Shown here in pieces: positions 1 to 8,087 of a stretch of DNA of 64,000 bases (positions are counted from its first letter, which is position 1; every line of letters starts with the position of its first letter). The translations under genes and the position numbers were made by a program. This DNA is from Paenalcaligenes sp052103955 (GTDB lineage Bacteria; Pseudomonadota; Gammaproteobacteria; Burkholderiales; Burkholderiaceae_B), in contig JBQELO010000013.1 of the NCBI GenBank assembly GCA_052103955.1, positions 1 to 64,000 on the forward strand. The letters are read 5' to 3'. The notes below the pieces were generated by a model that had not been told where the DNA came from, searched no databases, and saw nothing but the letters and a program-made list of their open reading frames with translations.

Positions 1-2
1 GC

Positions 3-287
3 CTGATTGCGGTCATTCTACTGATCGTAGTAGGTGGGTGGCTGGCCAAACGCACTAAGCTCCTGCGCCCCTCGGGTAAAAAACCCTTGATTTCCATTTT
101 GGACAAGCAAAGCGTGGGACCACGCATGCAGGTGTTACTCATCGAGAGCGAAGGCCAGAAACTACTGCTAGGGGTAACACCGCAGCAGATTAATTTGTTG
201 CACAGTTTTGAATCCTCCGCTGCGACACCAGAGAGCTTTCAACACCATCTGCAACAACACCAACATGAGCAGAACCCTAACTCTTAA
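3..287 (+). CDS. fliO: FliO, flagellar export apparatus assembly protein (5' end missing)
   Basis: This is the C-terminal part of a FliO-like protein that enters the window already in frame. The first visible residues are a hydrophobic stretch (LIAVILLIVVGGWLA), followed by a basic turn (KRTKLL) and a short cytoplasmic domain with the pattern 'LLIESEGQKLLLGVTPQQINLL', which is typical of FliO/FliZ. FliO helps the FliP-FliR core of the flagellar type III gate to assemble. Its stop codon lies 20 bases inside the next gene, fliP, which suggests translational coupling. The assignment rests on this pattern and on the fixed order fliO-P-Q-R. The true start lies upstream of the window. Confidence 0.85.
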   Translation: MIAVILLIVVGGWLAKRTKLLRPSGKKPLISILDKQSVGPRMQVLLIESEGQKLLLGVTPQQINLLHSFESSAATPESFQHHLQQHQHEQNPNS

Positions 288-1071
288 CCAACACGCTGAT
301 CGCCAGCCTCAACACCTTACTTGGGTTGTATATGGCTGCGCTCTGATCGCACTGTTGCTGCTAGCACTCTACCCACACGATGCCTGGGCTCAAGCCAGCT
401 TGCCGGCATTTACTACATCCCCCACCCCTGACGGTGGGCAACGCTGGTCACTAAGCCTAGAAACGCTAGCTTTACTGACCATGATGTCGTTCTTGCCTGC
501 CATTTTGCTATTGATGACAGGCTTTACACGCATAGTGATTGTGTTGGGCTTGTTGCGTAATGCGATGGGCACAGGCTCTGCACCACCCAATATGGTGCTA
601 ATTGGTTTGGCTTTATTTCTAACCTTTTTCACGATGGGGCCTGTGTTTGAAGAAATTCATGAACAGGCTTATGCACCGTTATCCCGTGCAGAAATTTCAT
701 TTCCAGAAGCCTTGGAACGCGGCAGTCAGCCATTGAAAACGTTCATGCTGCACCAAACCCGCGAAACCGACCTTAAGCTGTTCAGTGAAATGGCTGGGGT
801 AAGCAATCTGGAATCTCCTAGCGACGTACCATTGCGCGTACTGGCTCCTGCTTTTATCACCAGCGAACTGAAAACAGCCTTCCAAATAGGCTTTACTATT
901 TTCATCCCCTTCCTAATCATCGACTTGGTCATTGCCAGTGTACTGATGTCACTAGGGATGATGATGGTACCGCCAGTGACCATTTCCCTCCCCTTTAAGC
1001 TCATGCTTTTTGTGCTCGCAGATGGTTGGAATTTATTGCTGGGCTCGTTGGCGCGCAGCTTCTATATATAA
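265..1071 (+). CDS. fliP: FliP, flagellar type III export gate protein
   Basis: FliP forms, with FliQ and FliR, the membrane core of the flagellar export gate. The ATG at 265 overlaps the end of fliO and gives 268 residues, close to the usual 245-255 plus signal peptide. An upstream TTG in the same frame would only add residues from inside fliO. The N-terminus has a signal-peptide-like segment (about 18-42, ending DAWAQA), as FliP is processed. Then come TM helices near 65-90 and 110-130, a periplasmic loop with the family motif 'LLxxFMLHQTRETDLKLF', and two C-terminal helices. The next gene, fliQ, starts 10 bases after the stop. Confidence 0.96.
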   Translation: MSRTLTLNQHADRQPQHLTWVVYGCALIALLLLALYPHDAWAQASLPAFTTSPTPDGGQRWSLSLETLALLTMMSFLPAILLLMTGFTRIVIVLGLLRNAMGTGSAPPNMVLIGLALFLTFFTMGPVFEEIHEQAYAPLSRAEISFPEALERGSQPLKTFMLHQTRETDLKLFSEMAGVSNLESPSDVPLRVLAPAFITSELKTAFQIGFTIFIPFLIIDLVIASVLMSLGMMMVPPVTISLPFKLMLFVLADGWNLLLGSLARSFYI

Positions 1072-1081
1072 GAGAAAGACC

Positions 1082-1351
1082 ATGACTGCTGAAACCGTCA
1101 TGACCATGACCTACATGGCACTGAAAATAGCACTGACCATCGCGGGTCCCTTGCTATTGGTGACGCTGACTGTGGGTTTGGCCATTAGTATTTTTCAAGC
1201 GGCCACACAGATTAACGAGATGACACTATCGTTTATTCCCAAGCTGTTAGCGGTGGGCATTACTATTGTCATACTGGGCCCATGGCTAATCAGCACACTA
1301 GTGGACTACATACAAAGCCTGTTCTCGTCTATACCAGGCTTGGTGCAGTAG
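1082..1351 (+). CDS. fliQ: FliQ, flagellar type III export gate protein
   Basis: FliQ is a small two-helix subunit of the FliP5Q4R1 export gate. The ATG at 1082 gives 89 residues, exactly the usual length. A longer in-frame extension upstream would run through the end of fliP and is not credible. The two TM helices fall at about 12-37 and 50-77. The conserved pattern 'ALKIALTIAGPLLLVTLTVGLAISIFQAATQINEMTL' is split here only by its own length; 'QAATQINEMTLSFIPK' is the family hallmark. It sits between fliP and fliR with short gaps, so it belongs to the same transcript. Confidence 0.97.
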   Translation: MTAETVMTMTYMALKIALTIAGPLLLVTLTVGLAISIFQAATQINEMTLSFIPKLLAVGITIVILGPWLISTLVDYIQSLFSSIPGLVQ

Positions 1352-1360
1352 CGCCCCTAC

Positions 1361-2149
1361 ATGATTCAATTCACCACTGAACAGGCCTACCTTTGGCTCA
1401 ATAGCTTTATATGGCCTTTTTTTAGGCTATTAGGGCTAGTTGCCACAGCACCGTTATTCAGTGAGTCCTCTATACCCAAGCCCGTAAAAGTTGGTCTGGC
1501 TGCGCTGATTGCCATTGTGATTGCTCCCAGCCTGCCTGACATGCCCACGCTACCCACAGGCTCTTACCCCGCCTTACTCTTAGGCATTCAACAGGTATTG
1601 ATAGGGATAGCTCTGGGTTTAATCATGCGTATTGTGTTTGCGGCGGTGCAAACAGCAGGGGAATTTATTGGCCTGCAAATGGGTTTATCCTTTGCTTCCT
1701 TTTTTGACCCTGCTACCGGCTCTAATACAGCTGTACTATCGCGCTTTTTGAATTTGGTAGCCATGCTGGTGTTTCTGGCCTTAAACGGCCATCTCATCAT
1801 GCTGCAAGTAGTATTTCGTACCTTTGAAATACTCCCCATACAACCAGGCAGCCTGAACAGTAACGGCTGGGGTGTATTGCTAGAGTGGAGTGCCCAGCTC
1901 ATGATTAGCGGCCTGCTGCTCGCACTACCGCTGATTATTGTGTTGCTCACCATCAACTTGGCGTTTGGTATTTTGAACCGTACCGCCCAGCAGCTAACGG
2001 TGTTTGCCGTGGGCTTTCCCATTAGTCTGCTGGTAGGACTATCACTCTTAACCGTGGTAGTACCCCAAATCACACCGTTTCTAATGCGTTTCTTTGACTC
2101 CGGCTACAGTGCAATGCTGCGTATGGCCCGAGGCTTGGCCGGTTTATAG
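1361..2149 (+). CDS. fliR: FliR, flagellar type III export gate protein
   Basis: FliR caps the export gate with one copy per basal body. The protein has 262 residues, standard for the family, with about six membrane helices. The family pattern 'GLQMGLSFASFFDP' is visible near residue 105, and a conserved 'LNLAFGILNRTAQQLTVFAVGFP' region lies near 200 (quoted only as a landmark). It ends the fliOPQR run. The stop at 2149 is only four bases from the stop of the convergent exonuclease gene, and I see no terminator hairpin there. The two transcripts must therefore overlap or end by another mechanism. Confidence 0.96.
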   Translation: MIQFTTEQAYLWLNSFIWPFFRLLGLVATAPLFSESSIPKPVKVGLAALIAIVIAPSLPDMPTLPTGSYPALLLGIQQVLIGIALGLIMRIVFAAVQTAGEFIGLQMGLSFASFFDPATGSNTAVLSRFLNLVAMLVFLALNGHLIMLQVVFRTFEILPIQPGSLNSNGWGVLLEWSAQLMISGLLLALPLIIVLLTINLAFGILNRTAQQLTVFAVGFPISLLVGLSLLTVVVPQITPFLMRFFDSGYSAMLRMARGLAGL

Positions 2150-2153
2150 CCAA

Positions 2154-2849
2154 TTAATACCCCCGTTGCTTACGCTGTATCTGCCGTAGTTGCCGCAACT
2201 CTGCCCACGTTGTAATGCCTTGTTGCGCTGCTTTACGCAAGACAATTTGTAGTAGTTCAGCCGTCACCATGGCATCACCCAAGGCATTATGGCGCTCTAT
2301 AGCATGCAAACCAAAACGCTCTACCCAGTCATCTAAATTTTGCTGCATCGCTGCATGATCAGAAAATAACGCCGGTAAATACTCCGCCACATTCAAGATC
2401 ACTGGCTCACACGACCACTGCAGGACTGACTTGAAAGCCTGCTGCAGCAACAGCGCATCAAAGCCCGCATGAAAGCCCACCCACACACTATGTTGGCCTT
2501 GCTCACACAATGCGCCCAGTACAGCCTCGGTGCTATCACCTTGCTGCAAAGCGCTAGGCGACAACCCATGAATTAACATGGCATCGGCCTGCAAGTCGCC
2601 CGTATGGTGAAGCACATGGTAAAAAGCCTCGCTATAGCGTAATGTCTGCTCTACTACTGCAATGGCACCTACCGATAAAATACGGTTATTTTTACGCTGC
2701 AAACCATCCGATTCTAGGTCTAGCACAAAGTAGCGCGTACCCACCAAAGGAAGCTCCCACGGGTCTAACCACGGCGGCGTTATAACCGACGGTGAGTCGG
2801 CCTTTTTCATATAACGTTGAAAGAACGATCTCAAGCGCGTAGTAGTCAT
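2154..2849 (-). CDS. DnaQ-like 3'-5' exonuclease (DEDDh family)
   Basis: A 231-residue protein with the RNase T/DnaQ fold. Exo I is 'FVLDLESDG' (D44, E46, with Ser where Thr is common), an 'IHGLS' motif follows, Exo II is 'GFHAGFDALLL', and Exo III is 'RHNALGDAMVTAELL' with the general-base His and final Asp. All metal-binding acidic residues of a DEDDh nuclease are therefore present and an active enzyme is expected. It is too short to be the full polymerase III epsilon subunit and lacks its C-terminal clamp peptide. Its ATG overlaps the stop of the upstream cNMP/CBS/DUF294 gene by four bases, so the two are translated together. This pairing is common in proteobacteria but its job is not established. 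Confidence 0.85.
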   Translation of the reverse strand: MTTTRLRSFFQRYMKKADSPSVITPPWLDPWELPLVGTRYFVLDLESDGLQRKNNRILSVGAIAVVEQTLRYSEAFYHVLHHTGDLQADAMLIHGLSPSALQQGDSTEAVLGALCEQGQHSVWVGFHAGFDALLLQQAFKSVLQWSCEPVILNVAEYLPALFSDHAAMQQNLDDWVERFGLHAIERHNALGDAMVTAELLQIVLRKAAQQGITTWAELRQLRQIQRKQRGY

Positions 2850-4771
2850 TTTTCTAAGGCTTCACGCAACGGCATAATTTGTCGCAACGCCTCGCGAAAC
2901 AACCTTTTCTCCAAAGGAGTTAACGTACTGGCTTCGTCCGGCGCATGCTCACTTTTTACCGTTTGCTGGTGCTTTAATAAATGCAGGTAATTGAATGCTT
3001 GGCGTAGTGCATGAGCCGATTCTAGCGGTATAACCTGATGCTGCACCAAACATTGCAAGCGCTGCAACGTATTGGTGTCCCTACAGCCCTGCTCTAACGC
3101 CAACACACGTACCGCTTGCGTCAACACCCGTAAACCTTGTTTACGGAAATCCTGATCGGCCACTACGAACTGTTTACTTTCCAAAAAGCGTTGCAGTTGT
3201 TCTGCTGTAGGTAGCCTATAGCGCAAGACTGTTTTCTTTAAACGCCGTAAAGCGGCGTCGTGTTCCTGCAAGGTTTTAAGCCAGAATGCATGCACCTGTT
3301 GCCACGCTAAACCGCTGCCCCACACACACCGTTGATCTAGCAAAGACTGCTGCTTAGACAACACACGGGCTGAACCTTTTTCTAGCCATTTCTGCATATA
3401 CTCCTGCCACCCTTGTACAGGCTGACAATAGTCTGGTTGGCTAGCCAGTGTTTCCCCCATACATGACTGCATACCGCATTGCTGCAAGAGCCCTATGACT
3501 TGCTCGGCTAGCGGCAAGAGCTGTTGCTGTCTGCTCCTAGCCTGCTCTGCATCCACCGCCTCAAACACAATCCCGCTTTGCTGTTTACTAAATAACCACT
3601 GCTCTGCTCTAGCACCAGCACCAAACACAACCCAATCAAAGGGAAAACTCACACCGGGATGGTCCAGCAAACATAGCTCTATGGCTCTGCTGATGCAATG
3701 ATCACGTAAGCCACTAATTAGCTCCATCAGCTGTATAGCATCAGCCCCATGCGCTTGCATGGTGGTGAGTACCGGCTGTACGCTGCGATACACCGCTACT
3801 AATTCAGCTGCACTACTGGCGTGATACAACTTGCGCGATACGCTCACCAGATCTACCCGCTGCAATGCAAATACATCACGCTCGGAAATAACACCGTATA
3901 ACCTACCGCCCTCAATAATACAGATATGGCCTATACGCTGCTTTGCCATCAATAACGCCACATCAAACACCGAAGCACTCAAGCCTAAAGCCACCAACTG
4001 GCTACTCATCACCTGCGACACAGGCTGCTCTAAGCTTTCCCCCTGCGCCACAATGCGACGTAGATCCCGTAGCGTGAATATCCCTATGGGGTACTCGTTT
4101 TCTACGATCACAATGCTACTAATCGCCTGTTCATGCATCTGACGCACGGCCTCACGCAAAGGCACCTCCGGTGCACAGGTGATAGGCTCGCGTGCCAACA
4201 GGGTATCTAGGGGGGCATTCAGGTTTGCGCCTACAGCATTGCGCTCGTAGGCACTGGTGCGCGTTTTCTCGTATAACTGCCCAAATAAACTGCTCACACC
4301 TTTGAAAACAAAATGGCGCAAACTTTCAGACTGGTGCAATACGTGTAAAAAGTCTGTTTTCGCTATCTGTACACAGAACACATCTTCTGCCGCAACATAC
4401 AGGCGGCTCGTGGGCCGCTCAGCCATCAGTGCACCTATAGGAAAACAATCGGCCACGCCCAACATGCCTATTACTTGTTTTTCAGTGCAGGGTTCTCCTG
4501 GAGCCTGATCAACGCTAGCAATACGTACCATGCCCTGACGCACAATCCACAACTGCTCACACACGCCCTGTTCGGGCGAAGCTATCACATCGCCTTGCGC
4601 ATAAAACACTAACTGGCCGCGCTTTAACAATTGCAGCATTTCTTCAGCCGACAAGCTGCTAAACGGTGGATATTGCGTAAAGAGCTGAATTAACGCATGC
4701 AAGCCTTGTCGCACGGCTTCCTGTCCGGTGCTTAATACTGCAGAAGGTCTGGATACTAAACTGGAACACAT
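2846..4771 (-). CDS. cNMP-binding / CBS / DUF294 protein with a decayed nucleotidyltransferase motif
   Basis: A 641-residue signalling protein. Residues about 30-150 form a cyclic-nucleotide-binding-like barrel, about 185-305 a pair of CBS domains ('EYPIGIFTLRDLRRIV', 'GRLYGVISERDVFAL'), about 320-440 a DUF294 nucleotidyltransferase-like domain, and the rest the DUF294 helical C-terminal domain. In active relatives the motif reads G-S-x-G-R-x-E-Q-x-L-x-T-D-Q-D. Here residues 384-398 read GAGARAEQWLFSKQQ, so both catalytic aspartates are gone. The domain is probably a sensor or scaffold rather than an enzyme. It is the first gene of a two-gene unit with the exonuclease. CBS domains usually bind adenine nucleotides; the ligand here is unknown. 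Confidence 0.85.
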   Translation of the reverse strand: MCSSLVSRPSAVLSTGQEAVRQGLHALIQLFTQYPPFSSLSAEEMLQLLKRGQLVFYAQGDVIASPEQGVCEQLWIVRQGMVRIASVDQAPGEPCTEKQVIGMLGVADCFPIGALMAERPTSRLYVAAEDVFCVQIAKTDFLHVLHQSESLRHFVFKGVSSLFGQLYEKTRTSAYERNAVGANLNAPLDTLLAREPITCAPEVPLREAVRQMHEQAISSIVIVENEYPIGIFTLRDLRRIVAQGESLEQPVSQVMSSQLVALGLSASVFDVALLMAKQRIGHICIIEGGRLYGVISERDVFALQRVDLVSVSRKLYHASSAAELVAVYRSVQPVLTTMQAHGADAIQLMELISGLRDHCISRAIELCLLDHPGVSFPFDWVVFGAGARAEQWLFSKQQSGIVFEAVDAEQARSRQQQLLPLAEQVIGLLQQCGMQSCMGETLASQPDYCQPVQGWQEYMQKWLEKGSARVLSKQQSLLDQRCVWGSGLAWQQVHAFWLKTLQEHDAALRRLKKTVLRYRLPTAEQLQRFLESKQFVVADQDFRKQGLRVLTQAVRVLALEQGCRDTNTLQRLQCLVQHQVIPLESAHALRQAFNYLHLLKHQQTVKSEHAPDEASTLTPLEKRLFREALRQIMPLREALEK

Positions 4772-4887
4772 CGCGTAGTCTGCCTAAGGGAAATAACGTG
4801 GGCACCTGCTGTACCCCACACTTACCCTAGCATAAAAGCCTACTTTTCACGATGAACCAAAAGTCGTAGATGCTGCCTTCTGAATGC

Positions 4888-4922
4888 AAAAAAGCACACA
4901 GGACATGCTGTGTGCTTTTTTT
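4888..4922 (-). terminator. Rho-independent terminator
   Basis: A nine-pair stem AGCACACAG/CTGTGTGCT (4893-4901 with 4908-4916) has a six-base loop, an A-run before and a T-run after. It is symmetrical and can act on both strands. It lies just after the stop of the minus-strand lipoprotein gene and so most likely ends the flgK-flgL-mcp-lipoprotein transcript. Confidence 0.85.
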
Positions 4923-4941
4923 AGGTAAAACGATGTTTAGC

Positions 4942-5250
4942 TTAGCTAGTAGAGCGACGCAATACTTGTCGTAATACCTGATTGGGGCCAAACTCTAGCC
5001 ACAGCTCACGCTCTACGTAAATAGCGTTAGGTACTATAGACTGGCTAGAAAACCATACCTGTATAGAGCCGCCATCTGGCTGAGGATACACCGTGGTAGG
5101 TGCCGTTCCCAAGCCTAAGCGTGCATCAGCAACCGTTGTAACACCCGGCTCTAACCAGGCCGTATTACTGTTGTAAGAATTACCGGTGCTATAACACGCT
5201 GATAGCGTTATCGTTACAGCCACCATACATGCACGCCAAAGCTTCTTCAC
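4942..5250 (-). CDS. Small lipoprotein, function unknown
   Basis: A 102-residue protein with a lipoprotein signal (KKLWRACMVAVTITLSAC; lipobox LSAC, lipidated Cys about residue 19). The mature part has 'EPGVTTVADARLGLGTAPTTVYP', a layout that recalls the small SmpA/BamE fold, but similarity is too weak for a firm claim. The start codon is GTG at 5250, six bases after the stop of the chemoreceptor gene, so it is co-transcribed with flgK-flgL-mcp. A terminator follows. Its place at the end of a flagellar transcript may be accidental. It could be an outer-membrane assembly or envelope lipoprotein. Confidence 0.7.
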   Translation of the reverse strand: MKKLWRACMVAVTITLSACYSTGNSYNSNTAWLEPGVTTVADARLGLGTAPTTVYPQPDGGSIQVWFSSQSIVPNAIYVERELWLEFGPNQVLRQVLRRSTS

Positions 5251-5253
5251 GTT

Positions 5254-6708
5254 TTAGAACTCCACCCAGTCATCATCACTGTTTTGCGCTTTTTTAGTGC
5301 CACTCAAATCAGGGCGCAACAAGGTCATGTCATTAGAGGCCGCACTGCTGCTTCTTTTAGGCAGACTAGGGGTTGTACTCGCTGCTGTTGCTGTACGTGT
5401 GGATGCCAGTTTTTTGCTAGTTGTAGAGCTTGTAGCAGCAGAAGAAGCATGATCATTGCCTACTTGCGCTTTACGAGATTGTCGGGCGCGTACTTGGCGT
5501 GCAGCAATATCAATCACCTCGGACTCCGGCAATCTGAAACTGGTCACAGCATCTTGCACATGCTTTAACTCTGCATTCAAGGTAGTCGCCGCTCTCGCTG
5601 TTTGCTCTACCAATCTAGAGTTGTATTGAGTAGCTTCATCCATTTGGCCCACAGCACGGTTAATCTGATCGATACCAGACGACTGCTCTATCGTAGCCGC
5701 AGTGATTTCACCCATGATGTCGGTGACGCGTTTTACGGAGTCCACAATTTCTTGCATGGTTGCGCCAGCGCGTTCTACCTGACCCGAACCTTCACTAACC
5801 TTAGAAACGGAATCATCAATCAAAGCCGTAATTTCACGAGCTGCTTGGGCGCTACGTTGTGCCAAGGCGCGCACTTCCGATGCTACCACCGCAAAACCTC
5901 GGCCTTGCTCACCCGCACGCGCAGCCTCTACTGCGGCATTCAGCGCCAAGATATTCGTTTGGAAAGCGATGCTATCAATCACACCCACAATGTCAGCGAT
6001 TTTGCTGGAGCTTGCCGAAATACCTTGCATCGTCGCAACGACTTCGCCTACGGCCTTACCACCACGTTGTGCGACATCAGAGGCTGTAGCCGCCAATTGG
6101 TTGGCTTGATGTGCGTTATCGGCGTTTTGGCGTACGGTACCCGCCAACTGCCCCATGCTCGCTGCGGTTTGCTGCAGCGCTGCAGCTTGATCGCTAGTAC
6201 GGTCGCTGAGGTTACGGTTGCCATCGGCAATGTCCACCGAGCCAGCACTGATTTCATCCATACCGTTGCGTACCGCACTGACCATACGAATCAGCGCATC
6301 TTGTAGCTTACGTAGGGCAGAAAATAGATTGCCCATTTCGTTATTGGTTTTAACCGTTACACGCTGGCTTAAATCACCCGATGCCATGCTGTCGAAGTGC
6401 TGCATCACTTGATGCAACGGACGCACCACACGTGTAGACAAGTAGTGGTACATCAAAATCGCCAAAATAACGGTTAAAACACCTAAGGCAATAGACCAAT
6501 ACAAACTAACTTGATACAAGCCTTCCGCTTGCTGCAAATGTGTTTTCAAGGCTGATGCACTCGCGCTACCACTGGCCAGTTGTTGCAATGCCGTTAAACT
6601 TTGTGCATGAAAATACAGGCCCAGTATGGCAATCAGTGCTGCCGACAAGAACAACCCTGCCAGCAAAACGGTAGCACCCGTTTTGATTTTAATATTTTTG
6701 AATAACAT
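5254..6708 (-). CDS. Methyl-accepting chemotaxis protein with minimal periplasmic domain and CheR tether
   Basis: A 484-residue chemoreceptor. TM1 lies at about 12-33 and TM2 at about 67-91, with only about 33 periplasmic residues between them, where Tar/Tsr have about 155. HAMP follows (about 92-145), then the signalling hairpin with the conserved tip 'AFQTNILALNAAVEAARAGE'. The C-terminus ends in DWVEF, which matches the W-x-x-F pentapeptide that tethers CheR/CheB to enteric receptors. The linker before it is Ser/Thr/Ala-rich. It lies after flgL on the same strand, so it is probably expressed as a late flagellar gene. The near absence of a ligand domain suggests sensing through the membrane, HAMP or partner receptors. 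Confidence 0.93.
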   Translation of the reverse strand: MLFKNIKIKTGATVLLAGLFLSAALIAILGLYFHAQSLTALQQLASGSASASALKTHLQQAEGLYQVSLYWSIALGVLTVILAILMYHYLSTRVVRPLHQVMQHFDSMASGDLSQRVTVKTNNEMGNLFSALRKLQDALIRMVSAVRNGMDEISAGSVDIADGNRNLSDRTSDQAAALQQTAASMGQLAGTVRQNADNAHQANQLAATASDVAQRGGKAVGEVVATMQGISASSSKIADIVGVIDSIAFQTNILALNAAVEAARAGEQGRGFAVVASEVRALAQRSAQAAREITALIDDSVSKVSEGSGQVERAGATMQEIVDSVKRVTDIMGEITAATIEQSSGIDQINRAVGQMDEATQYNSRLVEQTARAATTLNAELKHVQDAVTSFRLPESEVIDIAARQVRARQSRKAQVGNDHASSAATSSTTSKKLASTRTATAASTTPSLPKRSSSAASNDMTLLRPDLSGTKKAQNSDDDWVEF

Positions 6709-6774
6709 CTGCTTTTACCCAGTTTAGATAGTCAACTGCCTACTACGAATCAAAATTCTGCGCGTGATCAGCGA

Positions 6775-8061
6775 TTACGCTTTCATTGCCAGTAAACTTG
6801 CGCCTTGGATTTTTTTGAATGCCAACACAGCAGCCTCCAGTGCAGCACTGCGCTGCTCCAACTGTGAAGAGGCCGTGTAATAATCCAAATCTTCTATACG
6901 TATTAGCTCTTTACTTAGGTGCAACGCTTGTAAAGTACCGTTGTCATTAAGCGCGGAAATTTCATTCATACGACCACCTACCGACGCACGTACCGTCAAG
7001 ATGTTGTCGTAGTTAATATCTAAACGCTGCATGGCACCGTTTAGCTGGTTACGCAACGCAGCTTGTGCAACAGGGTCACCAGAAGAAGGCTGTTCTAGCA
7101 CATTGATCAAATCACTCAGCGTGTTAAACAGATTCACATCGGTTTGTGGGTAATCACCACGTGCTGTAGCACTCGCCCGTTCTACATTAAACGTATCCCC
7201 GGCTGCTGGCTTACCACCAAAGAAAATGCTGATACCAGAATCATCTGTGCCTGATGGCAGATTGATAATGGTTTCGCCTTTCTCGTTAACGGTATAGGCC
7301 TGCGCTGGAGACACCACGTTAGTAATAGAGCCGTCAGCCTCTAGGTAGTTAGCCTCTACTTCGTAGGTAGTTTCGTCGATGAAACGCACCTCAAAGCTCA
7401 CCATATTCTGGGCCGCTTTAGGGTTCACGATAGAAGGTTGGGCAATAATTCCAGTACCGCCGTTGCTGCTCGCCGCACTGGTAATAAACGAGTTGGCGCC
7501 AGGCGTTACGCGTGAGAACACATCAACACCGTGATTGCTGGTGGGCAACTGACGGGTTTGATCCACTTGCACCAAACGCTCTACTTGGTCGCCATGGTAG
7601 GTTACCGATGTACCGTCATACACGTAAGGGGCCACATTGCCTTGGCTACCCGAAAACAGATACTGACCAGAGGCATCTTTACTATTTGCCAACCCTAGCA
7701 AAGACTCCATGCTGTCACGCAGCACGTTAGCCAAAGTGGCTCTATCAGCATCAGACAAGGTGCCGTTACCCACTTCCACCAAACGTGTTTTCACATCACG
7801 TACTTGGGTGGTTAGGGAGTTCAAAATATTCTCTTCCTCACCCAACATACGAGTGGCTACATGGCGGTTTTCAGCAAAGCGTTTATTCATGCTTTGTGCT
7901 TGCGCCAACGTAATACTCTGCGCGGCAGCCAACGGATCATCGGCTGGGGTCAGAGAACGTTTACCACTACCAATTTGCTGAAAAATTTCCATCAGCTGAT
8001 TTTGCTGTCTACCGATGGAGTTCAAACCCGTCTGAAAATACAGATTAGTACTAATACGCAT
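6775..8061 (-). CDS. flgL: FlgL, hook-filament junction protein (HAP3)
   Basis: FlgL joins the hook-associated FlgK to the filament. The 428-residue protein has flagellin-like termini: N-terminal 'MRISTNLYFQTGLNSI', with a 'GKRSLTPADDPLAA' segment near 33-46, and C-terminal 'LDYYTASSQLEQRSAALEA'. These ends form the coiled coils of the D0/D1 domains. The central part (about 150-300) is variable and Gly/Thr-rich. At 428 residues it is longer than the roughly 320 of Salmonella FlgL but normal for Burkholderiales. It follows flgK with a 26-base gap and precedes the small chemoreceptor gene. Confidence 0.95.
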   Translation of the reverse strand: MRISTNLYFQTGLNSIGRQQNQLMEIFQQIGSGKRSLTPADDPLAAAQSITLAQAQSMNKRFAENRHVATRMLGEEENILNSLTTQVRDVKTRLVEVGNGTLSDADRATLANVLRDSMESLLGLANSKDASGQYLFSGSQGNVAPYVYDGTSVTYHGDQVERLVQVDQTRQLPTSNHGVDVFSRVTPGANSFITSAASSNGGTGIIAQPSIVNPKAAQNMVSFEVRFIDETTYEVEANYLEADGSITNVVSPAQAYTVNEKGETIINLPSGTDDSGISIFFGGKPAAGDTFNVERASATARGDYPQTDVNLFNTLSDLINVLEQPSSGDPVAQAALRNQLNGAMQRLDINYDNILTVRASVGGRMNEISALNDNGTLQALHLSKELIRIEDLDYYTASSQLEQRSAALEAAVLAFKKIQGASLLAMKA

Positions 8062-8087
8062 GACTGTGTTCCTGTAAAAACAACGGG

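Noticed and set aside
1588..2073. A 161-codon open frame on - opposite fliR
   Set aside because: fliR is complete and conserved there; no independent support.
5602..6306. A 234-codon open frame on + opposite the small chemoreceptor
   Set aside because: It is the complement of the signalling domain, with no recognisable family pattern.
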